Below, piece after piece: positions 26,716 through 35,042 of a DNA stretch of 64,000 nucleotides; within the stretch, counting starts at the first letter, position 1, and every line of letters starts with the position of its first letter. The stretch is from Rossellomorea marisflavi (GTDB taxonomy: Bacteria; Bacillota; Bacilli; Bacillales; Bacillaceae_B): NCBI RefSeq assembly GCF_009806575.1, contig NZ_CP047095.1, positions 1,864,001 to 1,928,000 of the forward strand, read 5' to 3'. The notes under the pieces were generated by a model. It searched no databases and had not been told where the DNA came from. It saw nothing but the letters and a program-made list of their open reading frames with translations. Position numbers and translations under genes: made by a program.

Positions 26716-26749
26716 ACGGGGAAGTGCCAGTAGAGACGAGGTGACCTAT

Positions 26750-27499
26750 GTGAAAACGGTATATTATTCGGATAAAGGGAAAGTGAGACAGCTTAACGAA
26801 GACAGTGCAGGTGTATTTGTCAATGGACATGGAGACTACCTGGCAGTGGTAGCGGACGGGATGGGCGGCCATCGTGCAGGTGACGTTGCCAGTCAGCTGA
26901 CCATATCATTCCTCGATGAGCGTTGGGGGCAGACGGAAAAGTTCCATACGGCAGATGAAGCAGAAAATTGGTTAAGGGCGACCATTGCAGACGTCAATCG
27001 GGAAGTTTTCACGTATGCTCAATCCCATTCCGATTGTGAAGGAATGGGGACGACACTTGTCGGAGCCATCTGCACATCCCTCTTCGCCACTGTGGTGAAT
27101 GTCGGAGACAGCAGGGGCTATATCCTCAACGAAAACGGCTTCCATCAGCTGACAGAGGATCACACCCTTGTCAACGAGCTTGTAAGGAGCGGAGAGATCA
27201 CGAAGGAAGATGCGGAGCATCATCCAAGGAAGAATGTCATCCTGAGGGCGATCGGCACAGAAGCGACCATCAGCATGGATATCAAGACGATCATGTTTGA
27301 AGAAGAAGATGTGCTGCTATTATGCTCCGATGGACTATCCAATAAAGTATCGGAAAGAGAGATGCAGCGGATTTTGGTTGAAGATCATCCACTCTCGGAT
27401 AAAGGGGAAGCTCTGGTACATCGCGCCAATGAATACGGCGGAGAAGATAATATTACTGTAGTGATCGTTGAGTATGCCGCTGTAACGGAAAGCGGGTGA
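26750..27499 (+). CDS. prpC: PP2C-type protein phosphatase
   Basis: PrpC removes phosphate from targets of PrkC. The 249-residue protein has the metal-binding motifs VVADGMGGHRAGD, VGDSRGY, CSDGLSN and GGEDNITVVIV. The GTG at 26750 is taken as start because GAGGTGA lies about six bases upstream and the protein then begins at the PP2C fold (KTVYYSDKGKVRQLNED). It ends four bases before prkC, the standard phosphatase-kinase pairing. Confidence 0.95.
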   Translation: MKTVYYSDKGKVRQLNEDSAGVFVNGHGDYLAVVADGMGGHRAGDVASQLTISFLDERWGQTEKFHTADEAENWLRATIADVNREVFTYAQSHSDCEGMGTTLVGAICTSLFATVVNVGDSRGYILNENGFHQLTEDHTLVNELVRSGEITKEDAEHHPRKNVILRAIGTEATISMDIKTIMFEEEDVLLLCSDGLSNKVSEREMQRILVEDHPLSDKGEALVHRANEYGGEDNITVVIVEYAAVTESG

Positions 27500-27503
27500 T
27501 CGT

Positions 27504-29543
27504 ATGATGAATGGAAAGCGCATCAGTGGCCGCTACAAAATTATCAAACTGATCGGCGGGGGCGGCATGGCCAATGTTTATCTTGCCCATGATATGATCC
27601 TTGACCGTGAAGTCGCCATCAAGACGCTGCGGCTGGATTTCGCCAATGAAGAGGAGTTCATCAAGCGCTTCCAGCGGGAAGCCCAATCCGCCACAAGCCT
27701 GACCCATCCGAATATCGTCAGCATTTATGACGTTGGTGAAGAGGACGACTTGTCCTATATCGTGATGGAGTACGTGCATGGCATGACCTTGAAGCAGTAC
27801 ATACAGCAACATTCTCCCGTGGATGTGGAAAAAGCGATCGATATCATGAAGCAGTTGACCATGGCAATCGCACACGCCCACCAGAATCATATCATCCATA
27901 GGGATATCAAGCCCCATAATATCCTTCTCGACGAAGAAGGCAATGTCAAAATCACCGATTTCGGAATCGCCATGGCATTGAGTGCCACTTCCATCACCCA
28001 GACAAACTCTGTTCTCGGGTCCGTTCACTATTTGTCCCCTGAGCAGGCAAGGGGAGGGATGGCGACAAAGAAATCGGATATCTATTCCCTCGGGATCGTC
28101 ATGTTCGAGCTGTTGACCGGCCGCCTGCCGTTTTCAGGTGAATCGGCGGTATCCATCGCCTTGAAGCATCTGCAATCCGAGACGCCTTCCATGAAACGAT
28201 GGGCACCGCATATCCCTCAAAGCGTCGAGAATATCGTCCTGAAGGCTACGGCAAAAGATCCATTCAGAAGATATGAAAACCTCGATGAGCTACAGGAAGA
28301 GCTTAAGACATGCCTTGACCCCGGTCGTCTGGACGAACCGAGATTCAGCGTACCCCTGGATGATGAGGCAACGAAGGCCATCCCGGTCATAACCGACCAG
28401 AATGCCCACTCCAATCTTGACGATACCATCGTCCATCATCAATCAACACCTGAAGAGATGGAAACGAAGCCCTCAGCACCAGTGGTGGAAGCGAAGAAAG
28501 GCAAGAAAGATAAGAAGAAAAAGAAAAAACCGAAAGACAAGAATAAGAAGAAGTGGCCGATTCTGATCGTTTCCCTCTTTTTCCTCTTGGTTCTTCTCGG
28601 TGCAGCAGCCGTCTACTTCGTTCCGGGTCTCCTCGGACCGAAGGAAATCGAGGTTCCGGATGTATCCGGCAAGGAATCAGCTGAAGCGGCATCCCTCATC
28701 GTGTCTCAAGGGTTTGTGGTAGGCAAGACAGAAAAACAGCCGAGCGAGACCGTTCCTGAAGGTGAAGTGATCAAAACCAATCCGAAGGGCGGAAGGACGG
28801 CTAAAGAAGGCTCGACCATCGATCTCTTTGTCAGCTCGGGAAAAGAAAAAATCGAGATGAAGGATTATACAGACGCCATGTATGATGAAGCAAAAAAGGA
28901 TCTCGAGGAGCTTGGGTTTGAGGTCGAGAAGGAAGAAGTGAATGATCAGGCGGAGGAAGGGACCATCCTTCGACAGGATCCATCGGAAGGTGAGGAGGTC
29001 ATCCCCGATGAAACCACGGTCACACTAACCGTAAGCTTGGGCCCTGTGTCATTCGACCTCAGGGACTTGACCGGTTTCGACAGCAAGCTTCTTGAAGAGT
29101 ACGAGGATTTAAGAGGCATCTCGATTGAGAAGAGCGCAGAGGCTTATTCGGATAATATCCCGGAAGGCAGCGTCGTCTCCCAGGAAACGAAAGCCGGCAC
29201 GCCGATCTTTGAAGGTGACGTCATTTACGTGACGATTTCAAAAGGCCCGGACCCGGCTCAACAGAAGGAAGAGGAAGAGGCTGCTGCGTCAAAAACGACG
29301 AAAGAAGTGCCTCTTGAGCTTTCGATCCCCTATGAAAAAGAAGACGGGACCCCTCAATCCGTCGATATTTATATAGAGGATGCCAACAAGAAGTTGGATG
29401 ACAGCGACCAGCTTCTGGCCATCACGGAAGAAACCTCTGTTACATTGACCTTCACCCTTGAAGAGGGGCAAGAAGGTAAGTATAAAATCCTTCTCGATGG
29501 CGAGGAGTATAAAGAAGGTACAGTGGAATATCCTAATGATTGA
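27504..29543 (+). CDS. prkC: PASTA-domain serine/threonine protein kinase
   Basis: PrkC senses peptidoglycan fragments and phosphorylates proteins linked to germination, cell wall and translation. The 679-residue protein has a Hanks-type kinase domain (GGGGMANVY, Lys40, HRDIKPHN with Asp134, DFG at 152-154), a very lysine-rich stretch at about 331-350, one membrane segment at 351-373, and three extracellular PASTA repeats from about 381 to 585, then an acidic linker and a C-terminal region. It forms a unit with prpC and rsgA, a known PrkC-linked GTPase. Confidence 0.96.
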   Translation: MMNGKRISGRYKIIKLIGGGGMANVYLAHDMILDREVAIKTLRLDFANEEEFIKRFQREAQSATSLTHPNIVSIYDVGEEDDLSYIVMEYVHGMTLKQYIQQHSPVDVEKAIDIMKQLTMAIAHAHQNHIIHRDIKPHNILLDEEGNVKITDFGIAMALSATSITQTNSVLGSVHYLSPEQARGGMATKKSDIYSLGIVMFELLTGRLPFSGESAVSIALKHLQSETPSMKRWAPHIPQSVENIVLKATAKDPFRRYENLDELQEELKTCLDPGRLDEPRFSVPLDDEATKAIPVITDQNAHSNLDDTIVHHQSTPEEMETKPSAPVVEAKKGKKDKKKKKKPKDKNKKKWPILIVSLFFLLVLLGAAAVYFVPGLLGPKEIEVPDVSGKESAEAASLIVSQGFVVGKTEKQPSETVPEGEVIKTNPKGGRTAKEGSTIDLFVSSGKEKIEMKDYTDAMYDEAKKDLEELGFEVEKEEVNDQAEEGTILRQDPSEGEEVIPDETTVTLTVSLGPVSFDLRDLTGFDSKLLEEYEDLRGISIEKSAEAYSDNIPEGSVVSQETKAGTPIFEGDVIYVTISKGPDPAQQKEEEEAAASKTTKEVPLELSIPYEKEDGTPQSVDIYIEDANKKLDDSDQLLAITEETSVTLTFTLEEGQEGKYKILLDGEEYKEGTVEYPND

Positions 29544-29561
29544 TAAGAAATAGTCCTCGTT

Positions 29562-29600
29562 GGGACTGTCTCCGTCTTAGACGGGACAGTCCCATTATTT
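29562..29600 (+). terminator. terminator after prkC
   Basis: GGGACTGTC pairs with GACAGTCCC, and the inner CCGTC pairs with GACGG, giving a long hairpin followed by ATTATTTT. The tail is imperfect, so some read-through into rsgA is likely. Confidence 0.75.
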
Positions 29601-29640
29601 TCGATTATAATGAGGGTATAAACCAGAACGGAGGTAGCGA

Positions 29641-30522
29641 ATGGCTGAAGGGAAAATTGTGAAAGCGCTCAGCGGTTTCTATTATGTACTTTCTGAAGGG
29701 ACTGTCACTCAATGCAGGGGCAGGGGGAACTTCAGGAAAAATAAAATCACCCCCCTTGTTGGGGATCACGTTGAATTTCAGGCGGAAAATGAGACCGACG
29801 GATACATATTGAAGGTTTTTGAACGGAAGAATGAGCTCGTCCGGCCTCCGATTGCCAATGTGGATCAAGCAATCCTCGTCTTTTCGGCAAGTGAGCCGGA
29901 TTTCAGCACGACACTCCTGGATCGATTCCTCGTACTGATCGAGAGTAAGGAGATCGACCCGCTCATCTGTATCACCAAAATGGACCTTCTTTCAGAAGGG
30001 GAGACGGACAAGATTCTCCAGTACGCAGACGACTATCGCAGGATGGGGTATGAAGTGCTGACGACTTCCTCGAAAACGGAACAGGGCGTAAAAGAACTCG
30101 CCCCGTATCTCAGGGATAAGATTTCGGTGTTTGCGGGCCAATCCGGCGTCGGGAAATCCTCTCTGCTCAACGCGCTTGATCCCGAACTCGATCTGAAGAC
30201 CGCCATGATTTCAAGCCATCTTGGAAGGGGAAAGCATACGACGCGACATGTGGAGCTCATCCACGTAGACGGAGGGCTCGTGGCGGATACCCCCGGTTTC
30301 AGTTCCCTGGACTTCACGGAGCTTGATGAATCCGATTTGCCGCTATGTTTCCCCGAAATGGCAGCTGCCTCTGAGGCATGCAAGTTCAGGGGGTGCCTGC
30401 ACGTGAATGAACCAAAGTGTGCAGTGAAAGAAAAAGTGGAGGCGGGGACGATCCCTGCCTACCGATACGACCACTATTTATCGTTTCATCAGGAAATCAA
30501 AGAAAGAAAGCCGAGGTATTAA
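29641..30522 (+). CDS. rsgA: small ribosomal subunit biogenesis GTPase RsgA
   Basis: This circularly permuted GTPase helps late 30S assembly. The 293-residue product has an OB-fold N-terminus, then G4 (TKMDLL) before G1 (GQSGVGKSSLLNAL) and G3 (DTPGFSSLDF), the permuted order. The zinc-binding cysteines and histidine lie in CKFRGCLHVNEPKCAV near the end. Older names are YloQ and CpgA. A clear GGAGGT precedes the ATG. Confidence 0.96.
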   Translation: MAEGKIVKALSGFYYVLSEGTVTQCRGRGNFRKNKITPLVGDHVEFQAENETDGYILKVFERKNELVRPPIANVDQAILVFSASEPDFSTTLLDRFLVLIESKEIDPLICITKMDLLSEGETDKILQYADDYRRMGYEVLTTSSKTEQGVKELAPYLRDKISVFAGQSGVGKSSLLNALDPELDLKTAMISSHLGRGKHTTRHVELIHVDGGLVADTPGFSSLDFTELDESDLPLCFPEMAAASEACKFRGCLHVNEPKCAVKEKVEAGTIPAYRYDHYLSFHQEIKERKPRY

Positions 30523-30524
30523 TC

Positions 30525-31190
30525 ATGAAGATTGCACCATCGATTCTATCAGCAGATTTTTCTAAGTTAGGGGAGGACATCCGCGAGGTTGAAGCGGGTG
30601 GAGCGGATTACATCCATGTGGATGTGATGGATGGTCATTTTGTACCGAATATCACGCTGGGACCACCGATCGTCAAAGCCATCCGTCCGATTACAGGACT
30701 TCCCCTCGATGTCCATCTGATGATTTCGGAACCGGCCAAGTATGTGGACGCGTTTGTCGACGCAGGGGCAGATTATATCACCGTGCACGTTGAAGCGGAT
30801 CCCCATATACACAGGACCATCCAAATGATCAAAAATCGGGGAGTGAAAGCAGGCGTCGTCCTGAATCCAGGCACACCGGCAGAGCTGATCAAGCCGGTCC
30901 TTGCCGATCTTGATATGGTACTCCTCATGACGGTCAATCCAGGGTTCGGCGGTCAGGCGTTCATTCCATCCGTTGTCACTAAGATCAAAGAGATCAGGGA
31001 GTTGGCCGATGAACTGAATCCATCCCTTGAAATCGAAGTAGACGGTGGAATCAATCCCGAGACCATCGCGGTTTGTGCCGAAGCCGGAGCAGATGTATTC
31101 GTGGCAGGATCAGCCATTTATAATCAAAGCGATCGAAAAAAAGCAATTGAAGACCTTAAAGCAGCGGCTTCTGCAGGGAAAGCAGAGTAG
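30525..31190 (+). CDS. rpe: ribulose-phosphate 3-epimerase
   Basis: It interconverts ribulose 5-phosphate and xylulose 5-phosphate in the pentose phosphate pathway. The 221-residue barrel protein has the metal-binding HVDVMDGHFVPN near residue 35, MTVNPGFGGQ and VDGGINPET with the phosphate-binding VAGSAIYN. It starts two bases after the rsgA stop. Older readings from an upstream start lie within rsgA and lack conservation. Confidence 0.96.
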   Translation: MKIAPSILSADFSKLGEDIREVEAGGADYIHVDVMDGHFVPNITLGPPIVKAIRPITGLPLDVHLMISEPAKYVDAFVDAGADYITVHVEADPHIHRTIQMIKNRGVKAGVVLNPGTPAELIKPVLADLDMVLLMTVNPGFGGQAFIPSVVTKIKEIRELADELNPSLEIEVDGGINPETIAVCAEAGADVFVAGSAIYNQSDRKKAIEDLKAAASAGKAE

Positions 31191-31215
31191 CCTCCCTACT
31201 GGAAAGGGGGACCCT

Positions 31216-31863
31216 ATGAAAATCTCAATCTTGGCAGGAGGACCGACTCAGTACCTTCCGCCCCTTAACACGGACCCTGCAGATGGCCACAAATGGGTCG
31301 GGGTGGACAGGGGGGTGTTCACCCTCCTGGAAAAGGGGATCGAGCCTCACGTGGCCTTTGGTGACTTTGATTCAGTCAGCCCCGTGGAATGGGATGCGAT
31401 TTCTTCCCGCGTCGAAGAAGTGAATCGCTTTCGCCCGGAGAAGGACGAAACCGACCTCGAACTCGCTTTGAACTGGGCAGCTGAGCAGGGACCCGAGGAA
31501 ATCACCATTTACGGAGCAACCGGCGGCCGGCTGGATCATTTCATGGGAAATGTGCAGCTTCTTCTTAAAGATGAGATTCAGGGAATCACAGTGCGCCTGG
31601 TTGATTCCCTGAATGAAATGTTCATAATAAGGCCGGGGGAGCATGTGGTGGAAGCTAGTCCCCGCTACACCTATATTTCATTCATACCGATCAGCCCCGC
31701 TGTGAAGGGACTGACCCTGTCCGGCTTCAAATATCCCCTCACCAACCGGAATATTTTCTGGGGATCCACACTATGTATTAGTAATGAACTTATACAATCG
31801 CATGGTACTTTTTCTTTTTCCGACGGCATAATAATGGTGATAAGAAGCAGGGATGCTTCTTGA
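31216..31863 (+). CDS. thiN: thiamine pyrophosphokinase
   Basis: It converts thiamine to thiamine diphosphate, the cofactor of transketolase and other enzymes. The 215-residue protein has the family motifs WVGVDRGVFTLLEKGI, AFGDFDSV, EKDETDLELAL and GATGGRLDHFMGN. GGGGG precedes the ATG at 31216. An eight-base-pair hairpin (AAGAAGCA/TGCTTCTT) spans the stop codon but has no T run. Confidence 0.94.
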   Translation: MKISILAGGPTQYLPPLNTDPADGHKWVGVDRGVFTLLEKGIEPHVAFGDFDSVSPVEWDAISSRVEEVNRFRPEKDETDLELALNWAAEQGPEEITIYGATGGRLDHFMGNVQLLLKDEIQGITVRLVDSLNEMFIIRPGEHVVEASPRYTYISFIPISPAVKGLTLSGFKYPLTNRNIFWGSTLCISNELIQSHGTFSFSDGIIMVIRSRDAS

Positions 31864-31938
31864 CCCAAAAGTGTAGATCGGCTTGTATAAGCGATTTGTA
31901 ACGAGTATGTTCTATAGATTGTGGGGAGGGACTTGAAA

Positions 31939-32019
31939 ATGCGTTTCTATACAATCAAATTACCGAAATTTCTTGGAGGCCTTGTCAGGGCCATGCTGGG
32001 GACGTTCAAGAAAGAATAG
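31939..32019 (+). CDS. spoVM: stage V sporulation protein M
   Basis: This 26-residue amphipathic helix marks the curved forespore membrane and anchors the spore coat base protein SpoIVA. The translation runs from MRFYTIKLPKFLGG to a C-terminus of GTFKKE and matches SpoVM along its length, including Pro9. A GGGAGGG site lies about ten bases upstream. It is located between thiN and rpmB as in B. subtilis, where transcription needs mother-cell sigma-E; I could not identify a convincing sigma-E promoter here. It is too short for normal gene finders. Confidence 0.96.
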   Translation: MRFYTIKLPKFLGGLVRAMLGTFKKE

Positions 32020-32025
32020 CGTATG

Positions 32026-32050
32026 GAGGCGGGAAACCGTCTCTTTTTTT
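32026..32050 (+). terminator. terminator after spoVM
   Basis: GAGGCGG pairs with CCGTCTC (one G-U pair) around a GAAA tetraloop, followed by seven T. It starts six bases after the spoVM stop. Confidence 0.9.
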
Positions 32051-32152
32051 ATTCTGTCTTCTGTAGAAATGGGGAGTCAAAGGCAGTTGTTTAACTGCAG
32101 TTGTCGTCTGTTCAGCATGGGATGGAAGAGAGAGTTATGCATTGCCGCAGGG

Positions 32153-32280
32153 CAGCTTAATACCCGGTCTTGTGCTTGGAGTCCAGGTGACATAGATCGG
32201 AGCTCAAAAAGGCCAGGAACGCCTTTTCGGATGGATCGCCTTATGCTTGTCGGGTCAGACCAACCCGCCTCCGCTTTTCG
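32153..32280 (+). repeat. structured repeat, copy 1 (diverged)
   Basis: The copy shares with the next element the block CAAAAAGGC...GAACGCCTTT, the 17-mer TCGCCTTATGCTTGTCG and the end CCTCCGCTTTTC. The inner AAAGGC/GCCTTT hairpin and a GATC/GATC outer pair can form. The element has no coding frame with sense. The ends are approximate. Confidence 0.65.
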
Positions 32281-32283
32281 TGA

Positions 32284-32405
32284 TGTCTAGCTCCGGGGGC
32301 TTGAGGCTCGAGGTCATAAGTCAAAGATCTCAAAAAGGCACAGAACGCCTTTCCGAGATCTTCGCCTTATGCTTGTCGCCTCAGGGCAAGCCCCCTCCGC
32401 TTTTC
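32284..32405 (+). repeat. structured repeat, copy 2
   Basis: The element folds into a nested hairpin: GGGGGCTTG with CAAGCCCCC, GAGGC with GCCTC, CATAAG with CTTATG, AAGATCTC with GAGATCTT, and AAAGGC with GCCTTT at the tip. It begins TGTCTAGCTCC and ends CCTCCGCTTTTC. From memory, similar elements are dispersed in several Bacillus genomes; I cannot search to confirm. Together with copy 1 it fills most of the 539-base gene-free gap between spoVM and rpmB. Confidence 0.72.
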
Positions 32406-32447
32406 TGTGTGTAAAGTATTTTTTCTTGAAAGGTTTTGATTGTGGTA

Positions 32448-32476
32448 TTGCATTGTCGTTTGTTGTGTGATAAATT
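32448..32476 (+). promoter_or_regulatory. promoter for rpmB
   Basis: TTGCAT at 32448-32453 and TAAATT at 32471-32476 are separated by 17 bases. It lies in an A/T-rich stretch after the repeats, about 80 bases before the rpmB start. Confidence 0.5.
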
Positions 32477-32558
32477 ATTAAGGTATCTTTATGAAAAAAA
32501 AGCGAAATGTGAATCTGAAATTTACTTCAGCTTCTTGTTAGTGAGGAGGGAATATATT

Positions 32559-32747
32559 ATGGCGAAACAATGCGTAATTACTGGCCGTAAAGCTAGCTCA
32601 GGTAACGCTCGCTCTCACGCGATGAATGCGAATAAGCGTACGTGGGGTGCTAACCTGCAAAAAGTTCGTATTCTTGTAGACGGTAAACCTAAAAAGGTTT
32701 GGGTTTCTGCAAGAGCGTTGAAATCAGGTAAAGTTGAACGCGTTTAA
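32559..32747 (+). CDS. rpmB: 50S ribosomal protein L28
   Basis: The 62-residue basic protein begins [20 protein letters not shown], the family signature. GAGGAGGG at 32543-32550 precedes the ATG at 32559; the longer frame upstream (from 32436) covers the promoter and is not coding. Codon choice differs from neighbours (more GTA, CGT, GCT), as usual for highly expressed ribosomal genes. Confidence 0.97.
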   Translation: MAKQCVITGRKASSGNARSHAMNANKRTWGANLQKVRILVDGKPKKVWVSARALKSGKVERV

Positions 32748-32760
32748 TAATCAAGTTGAA

Positions 32761-32790
32761 AAGACGTCTAGCAGCTAGACGTCTTTTTTT
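32761..32790 (+). terminator. terminator after rpmB
   Basis: AGACGTCTAG and CTAGACGTCT pair around a CAG loop, followed by a run of seven or more T. The A residues before the stem give some function in the other direction. Confidence 0.92.
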
Positions 32791-32931
32791 CATGTTTGGC
32801 GCCTGATGATGCTTGGAGATAATGAGATAAGGGTGTCGCGGACGACGCCATGACAGTTTAGCTTTTAAAATAGGGTATTATATAGTAAAATGTTTGTAGC
32901 CAAGCATGTAAACGAAGGGGGATCACATTCC

Positions 32932-33294
32932 ATGTCCATCGAAATGAGAACGCAGTACGGACAAATTGATATTACAAATGATGTCATTGCAATGATTGCT
33001 GGAGGTGCAGCGGTGGATTGCTACGGAATTGTTGGGATGGCTTCAAAAAACCAGATCAAGGACGGTTTCACCGATATTCTGCGCAAGGAGAACTTCACTC
33101 GCGGAGTGATCGTTCGACAGGAAGCAGAGGAAGTACATATTGATATGTATATTATTGTGAGTTATGGTACGAAGATTTCCGAGATTGCTCACAACGTACA
33201 ATCCAAGGTTAAATATACCCTTGATAAAACCGTCGGCTTGGCGGTCGATTCAGTAAATATTTTTGTACAAGGGGTTCGCGTAACGAACCCGTAG
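32932..33294 (+). CDS. yloU: Asp23/Gls24 family envelope stress protein (YloU)
   Basis: The 120-residue protein belongs to the Asp23 (DUF322) family, seen in ITNDVIAMIAGGAAVDCYGIVGMASK and the C-terminal VNIFVQGVRV. Family members are linked to alkaline or envelope stress, but the role of YloU is not known. It lies 15 bases before fakA, a conserved pairing. A GGGGGA site precedes ATG 32932. Confidence 0.9.
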   Translation: MSIEMRTQYGQIDITNDVIAMIAGGAAVDCYGIVGMASKNQIKDGFTDILRKENFTRGVIVRQEAEEVHIDMYIIVSYGTKISEIAHNVQSKVKYTLDKTVGLAVDSVNIFVQGVRVTNP

Positions 33295-33309
33295 TGAGGA
33301 GGAAGATTC

Positions 33310-34971
33310 GTGTCGATTACATCTTTGGAAGGAAAACGTTTTGCAGAAATGGTGCTTCAGGGGGCAAGTCTTTTGTCTGCGAATGCACAACTTGTTGATG
33401 CACTGAATGTTTTTCCTGTTCCTGATGGAGATACCGGAACAAATATGAATTTATCCATGACTTCCGGTGCGAAGGAAGTTCAAAAAAACATACAATCCCA
33501 TATCGGAAATGTCTCCACCTCCCTTTCTAAGGGACTGCTGATGGGGGCGCGCGGTAACTCTGGCGTCATCCTTTCCCAGTTGTTCAGGGGATTCGGCAAG
33601 GCGATTGAAAGCAAATCCAGCCTTACGACAGAAGAGTTCACCCAAGCCCTCCAAGCAGGAGTGGATACAGCCTACAAAGCTGTCATGAAACCTGTAGAAG
33701 GAACGATCTTGACAGTGGCGAAAGATGCGGCGAAAAAGGGTGTTTCCGTTGCGAAAAACGAGAGCGATTTCATTAAGGTGATGCAGGCGATTGTCGAGGA
33801 AGGGCAGGCGTCATTGGACCGGACCCCGGATCTCCTTCCTGTCCTGAAGGAAGTCGGAGTTGTGGACAGTGGCGGTCAAGGACTGCTGTTCGTCTATGAA
33901 GGCTTTCTTGCAGAGCTGAAGGGGGAGAAGGTTTCTGAACGTGTGAACCTTCCATCCATGAACGATCTTGTGAGCGCTGAACATCACAAATCTGCCCAGG
34001 ACTTCATGAGCACGGAAGATATCGAATTCGGGTATTGTACCGAATTCATGGTGCGCTTTGAAGAAGGAAAGAAATCGTTCGATGAGGAAGCGTTCCGTCA
34101 GGACCTCAGCGGGTACGGGGATTCCCTTCTTGTCATCAGCGATGAGGAATTGGCGAAAGTCCACATCCACTCGGAGGAACCGGGGAATGTCCTCAGCTAT
34201 GGTCATCAATACGGAAGCCTCATCAAGATCAAGATTGAAAACATGAGGGAGCAGCACAGCTCCATCGTCGGTGAATCACGGCCCGCTGCAAAGGCCGATA
34301 CCCCTAAAAAGGAAGTCGACTTTGCCATCGTGACCGTCGCCATGGGTGAAGGTGTGGCTGAACTATTCAGGAGCATCGGTGCCACTGTGGTGATCGAAGG
34401 CGGACAGACGATGAATCCAAGTACGGAAGATATCGTCAAGGCAGTGGAAGAAGTCAATGCCAAAAAAGTCATCATCATGCCGAATAACAAGAACATCATC
34501 ATGGCAGCGGAGCAAGCGGCTGAAGTCCTTTCTCAGGAAGTTGCGGTCGTTCCGACCAAGACCGTCCCTCAAGGAATGTCTGCTCTCCTTGCATTCAATC
34601 CGGGTGCATCCGTTTCGGAAAACCAGGCAGGGATGTCTGAAGCAGCCAAACAGGTGAAAAGCGGTCAGGTGACATTTGCTGTCAGGGACACAAGCATCGA
34701 CGGCATTACGATTTCCAAAGATGATTTCATGGGGATCGATGAAGGAAAGATTGTGATTGCAGAGAAAGACCTCAAGAAGGCGGCAACCGGTCTGCTTGAG
34801 CAAATGCTTGATGAAGATTCTGAGATTTTGACTATCATCTATGGAGAAGACGTTTCTGAAGAAGACGTCGAGGCACTTCAAGAGGATATCGAACAAAAAT
34901 ATGGGGAAGTGGAAGTGGAAGTTCATAACGGGAAGCAGCCACTTTACTCCTATATCTTCTCGGTCGAATAG
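33310..34971 (+). CDS. fakA: fatty acid kinase catalytic subunit FakA (DAK2 domain)
   Basis: FakA phosphorylates fatty acids bound to FakB, feeding PlsX/PlsY phospholipid synthesis. The 553-residue product has the N-terminal DAK2 ATP-binding domain with FPVPDGDTGTNMNLSM near residue 35 and GARGNSGVILSQLFRG near residue 78, then the middle and C-terminal DegV-like domains. The GTG at 33310 is preceded by GAGGAGGAAG. The plsX gene lies further along in this window, so fatty acid recycling and acyl transfer genes are close. Confidence 0.94.
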   Translation: MSITSLEGKRFAEMVLQGASLLSANAQLVDALNVFPVPDGDTGTNMNLSMTSGAKEVQKNIQSHIGNVSTSLSKGLLMGARGNSGVILSQLFRGFGKAIESKSSLTTEEFTQALQAGVDTAYKAVMKPVEGTILTVAKDAAKKGVSVAKNESDFIKVMQAIVEEGQASLDRTPDLLPVLKEVGVVDSGGQGLLFVYEGFLAELKGEKVSERVNLPSMNDLVSAEHHKSAQDFMSTEDIEFGYCTEFMVRFEEGKKSFDEEAFRQDLSGYGDSLLVISDEELAKVHIHSEEPGNVLSYGHQYGSLIKIKIENMREQHSSIVGESRPAAKADTPKKEVDFAIVTVAMGEGVAELFRSIGATVVIEGGQTMNPSTEDIVKAVEEVNAKKVIIMPNNKNIIMAAEQAAEVLSQEVAVVPTKTVPQGMSALLAFNPGASVSENQAGMSEAAKQVKSGQVTFAVRDTSIDGITISKDDFMGIDEGKIVIAEKDLKKAATGLLEQMLDEDSEILTIIYGEDVSEEDVEALQEDIEQKYGEVEVEVHNGKQPLYSYIFSVE

Positions 34972-34980
34972 GATGAAAGG

Positions 34981-35011
34981 AAGGGGACAGTCCGATTGGG
35001 CTCGTCCCCTT
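34981..35011 (+). other. hairpin between fakA and sdaAB
   Basis: AAGGGGAC pairs with GTCCCCTT, and the inner AGTCC pairs with GGGCT around a GATT loop. The sequence after it (CAATTATC) has no T run, so it is a weak terminator at best or an mRNA-stability structure. Confidence 0.5.
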
Positions 35012-35042
35012 CAATTATCTCAAAATGAAGGGATAGAGGACG

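Noticed and set aside
26625-26749. Remnant of rlmN coding sequence
   Set aside because: Translated all frames of the gap by eye; none shows RlmN motifs or a convincing C-terminus.
31864-31938. Sigma-E promoter for spoVM
   Set aside because: Expected from B. subtilis, but no convincing -35/-10 pair of that type could be found.
31973-32290. 105-codon frame over the spoVM end and repeat copy 1
   Set aside because: It runs through the spoVM terminator and the repeat, has no family resemblance and no ribosome binding site.
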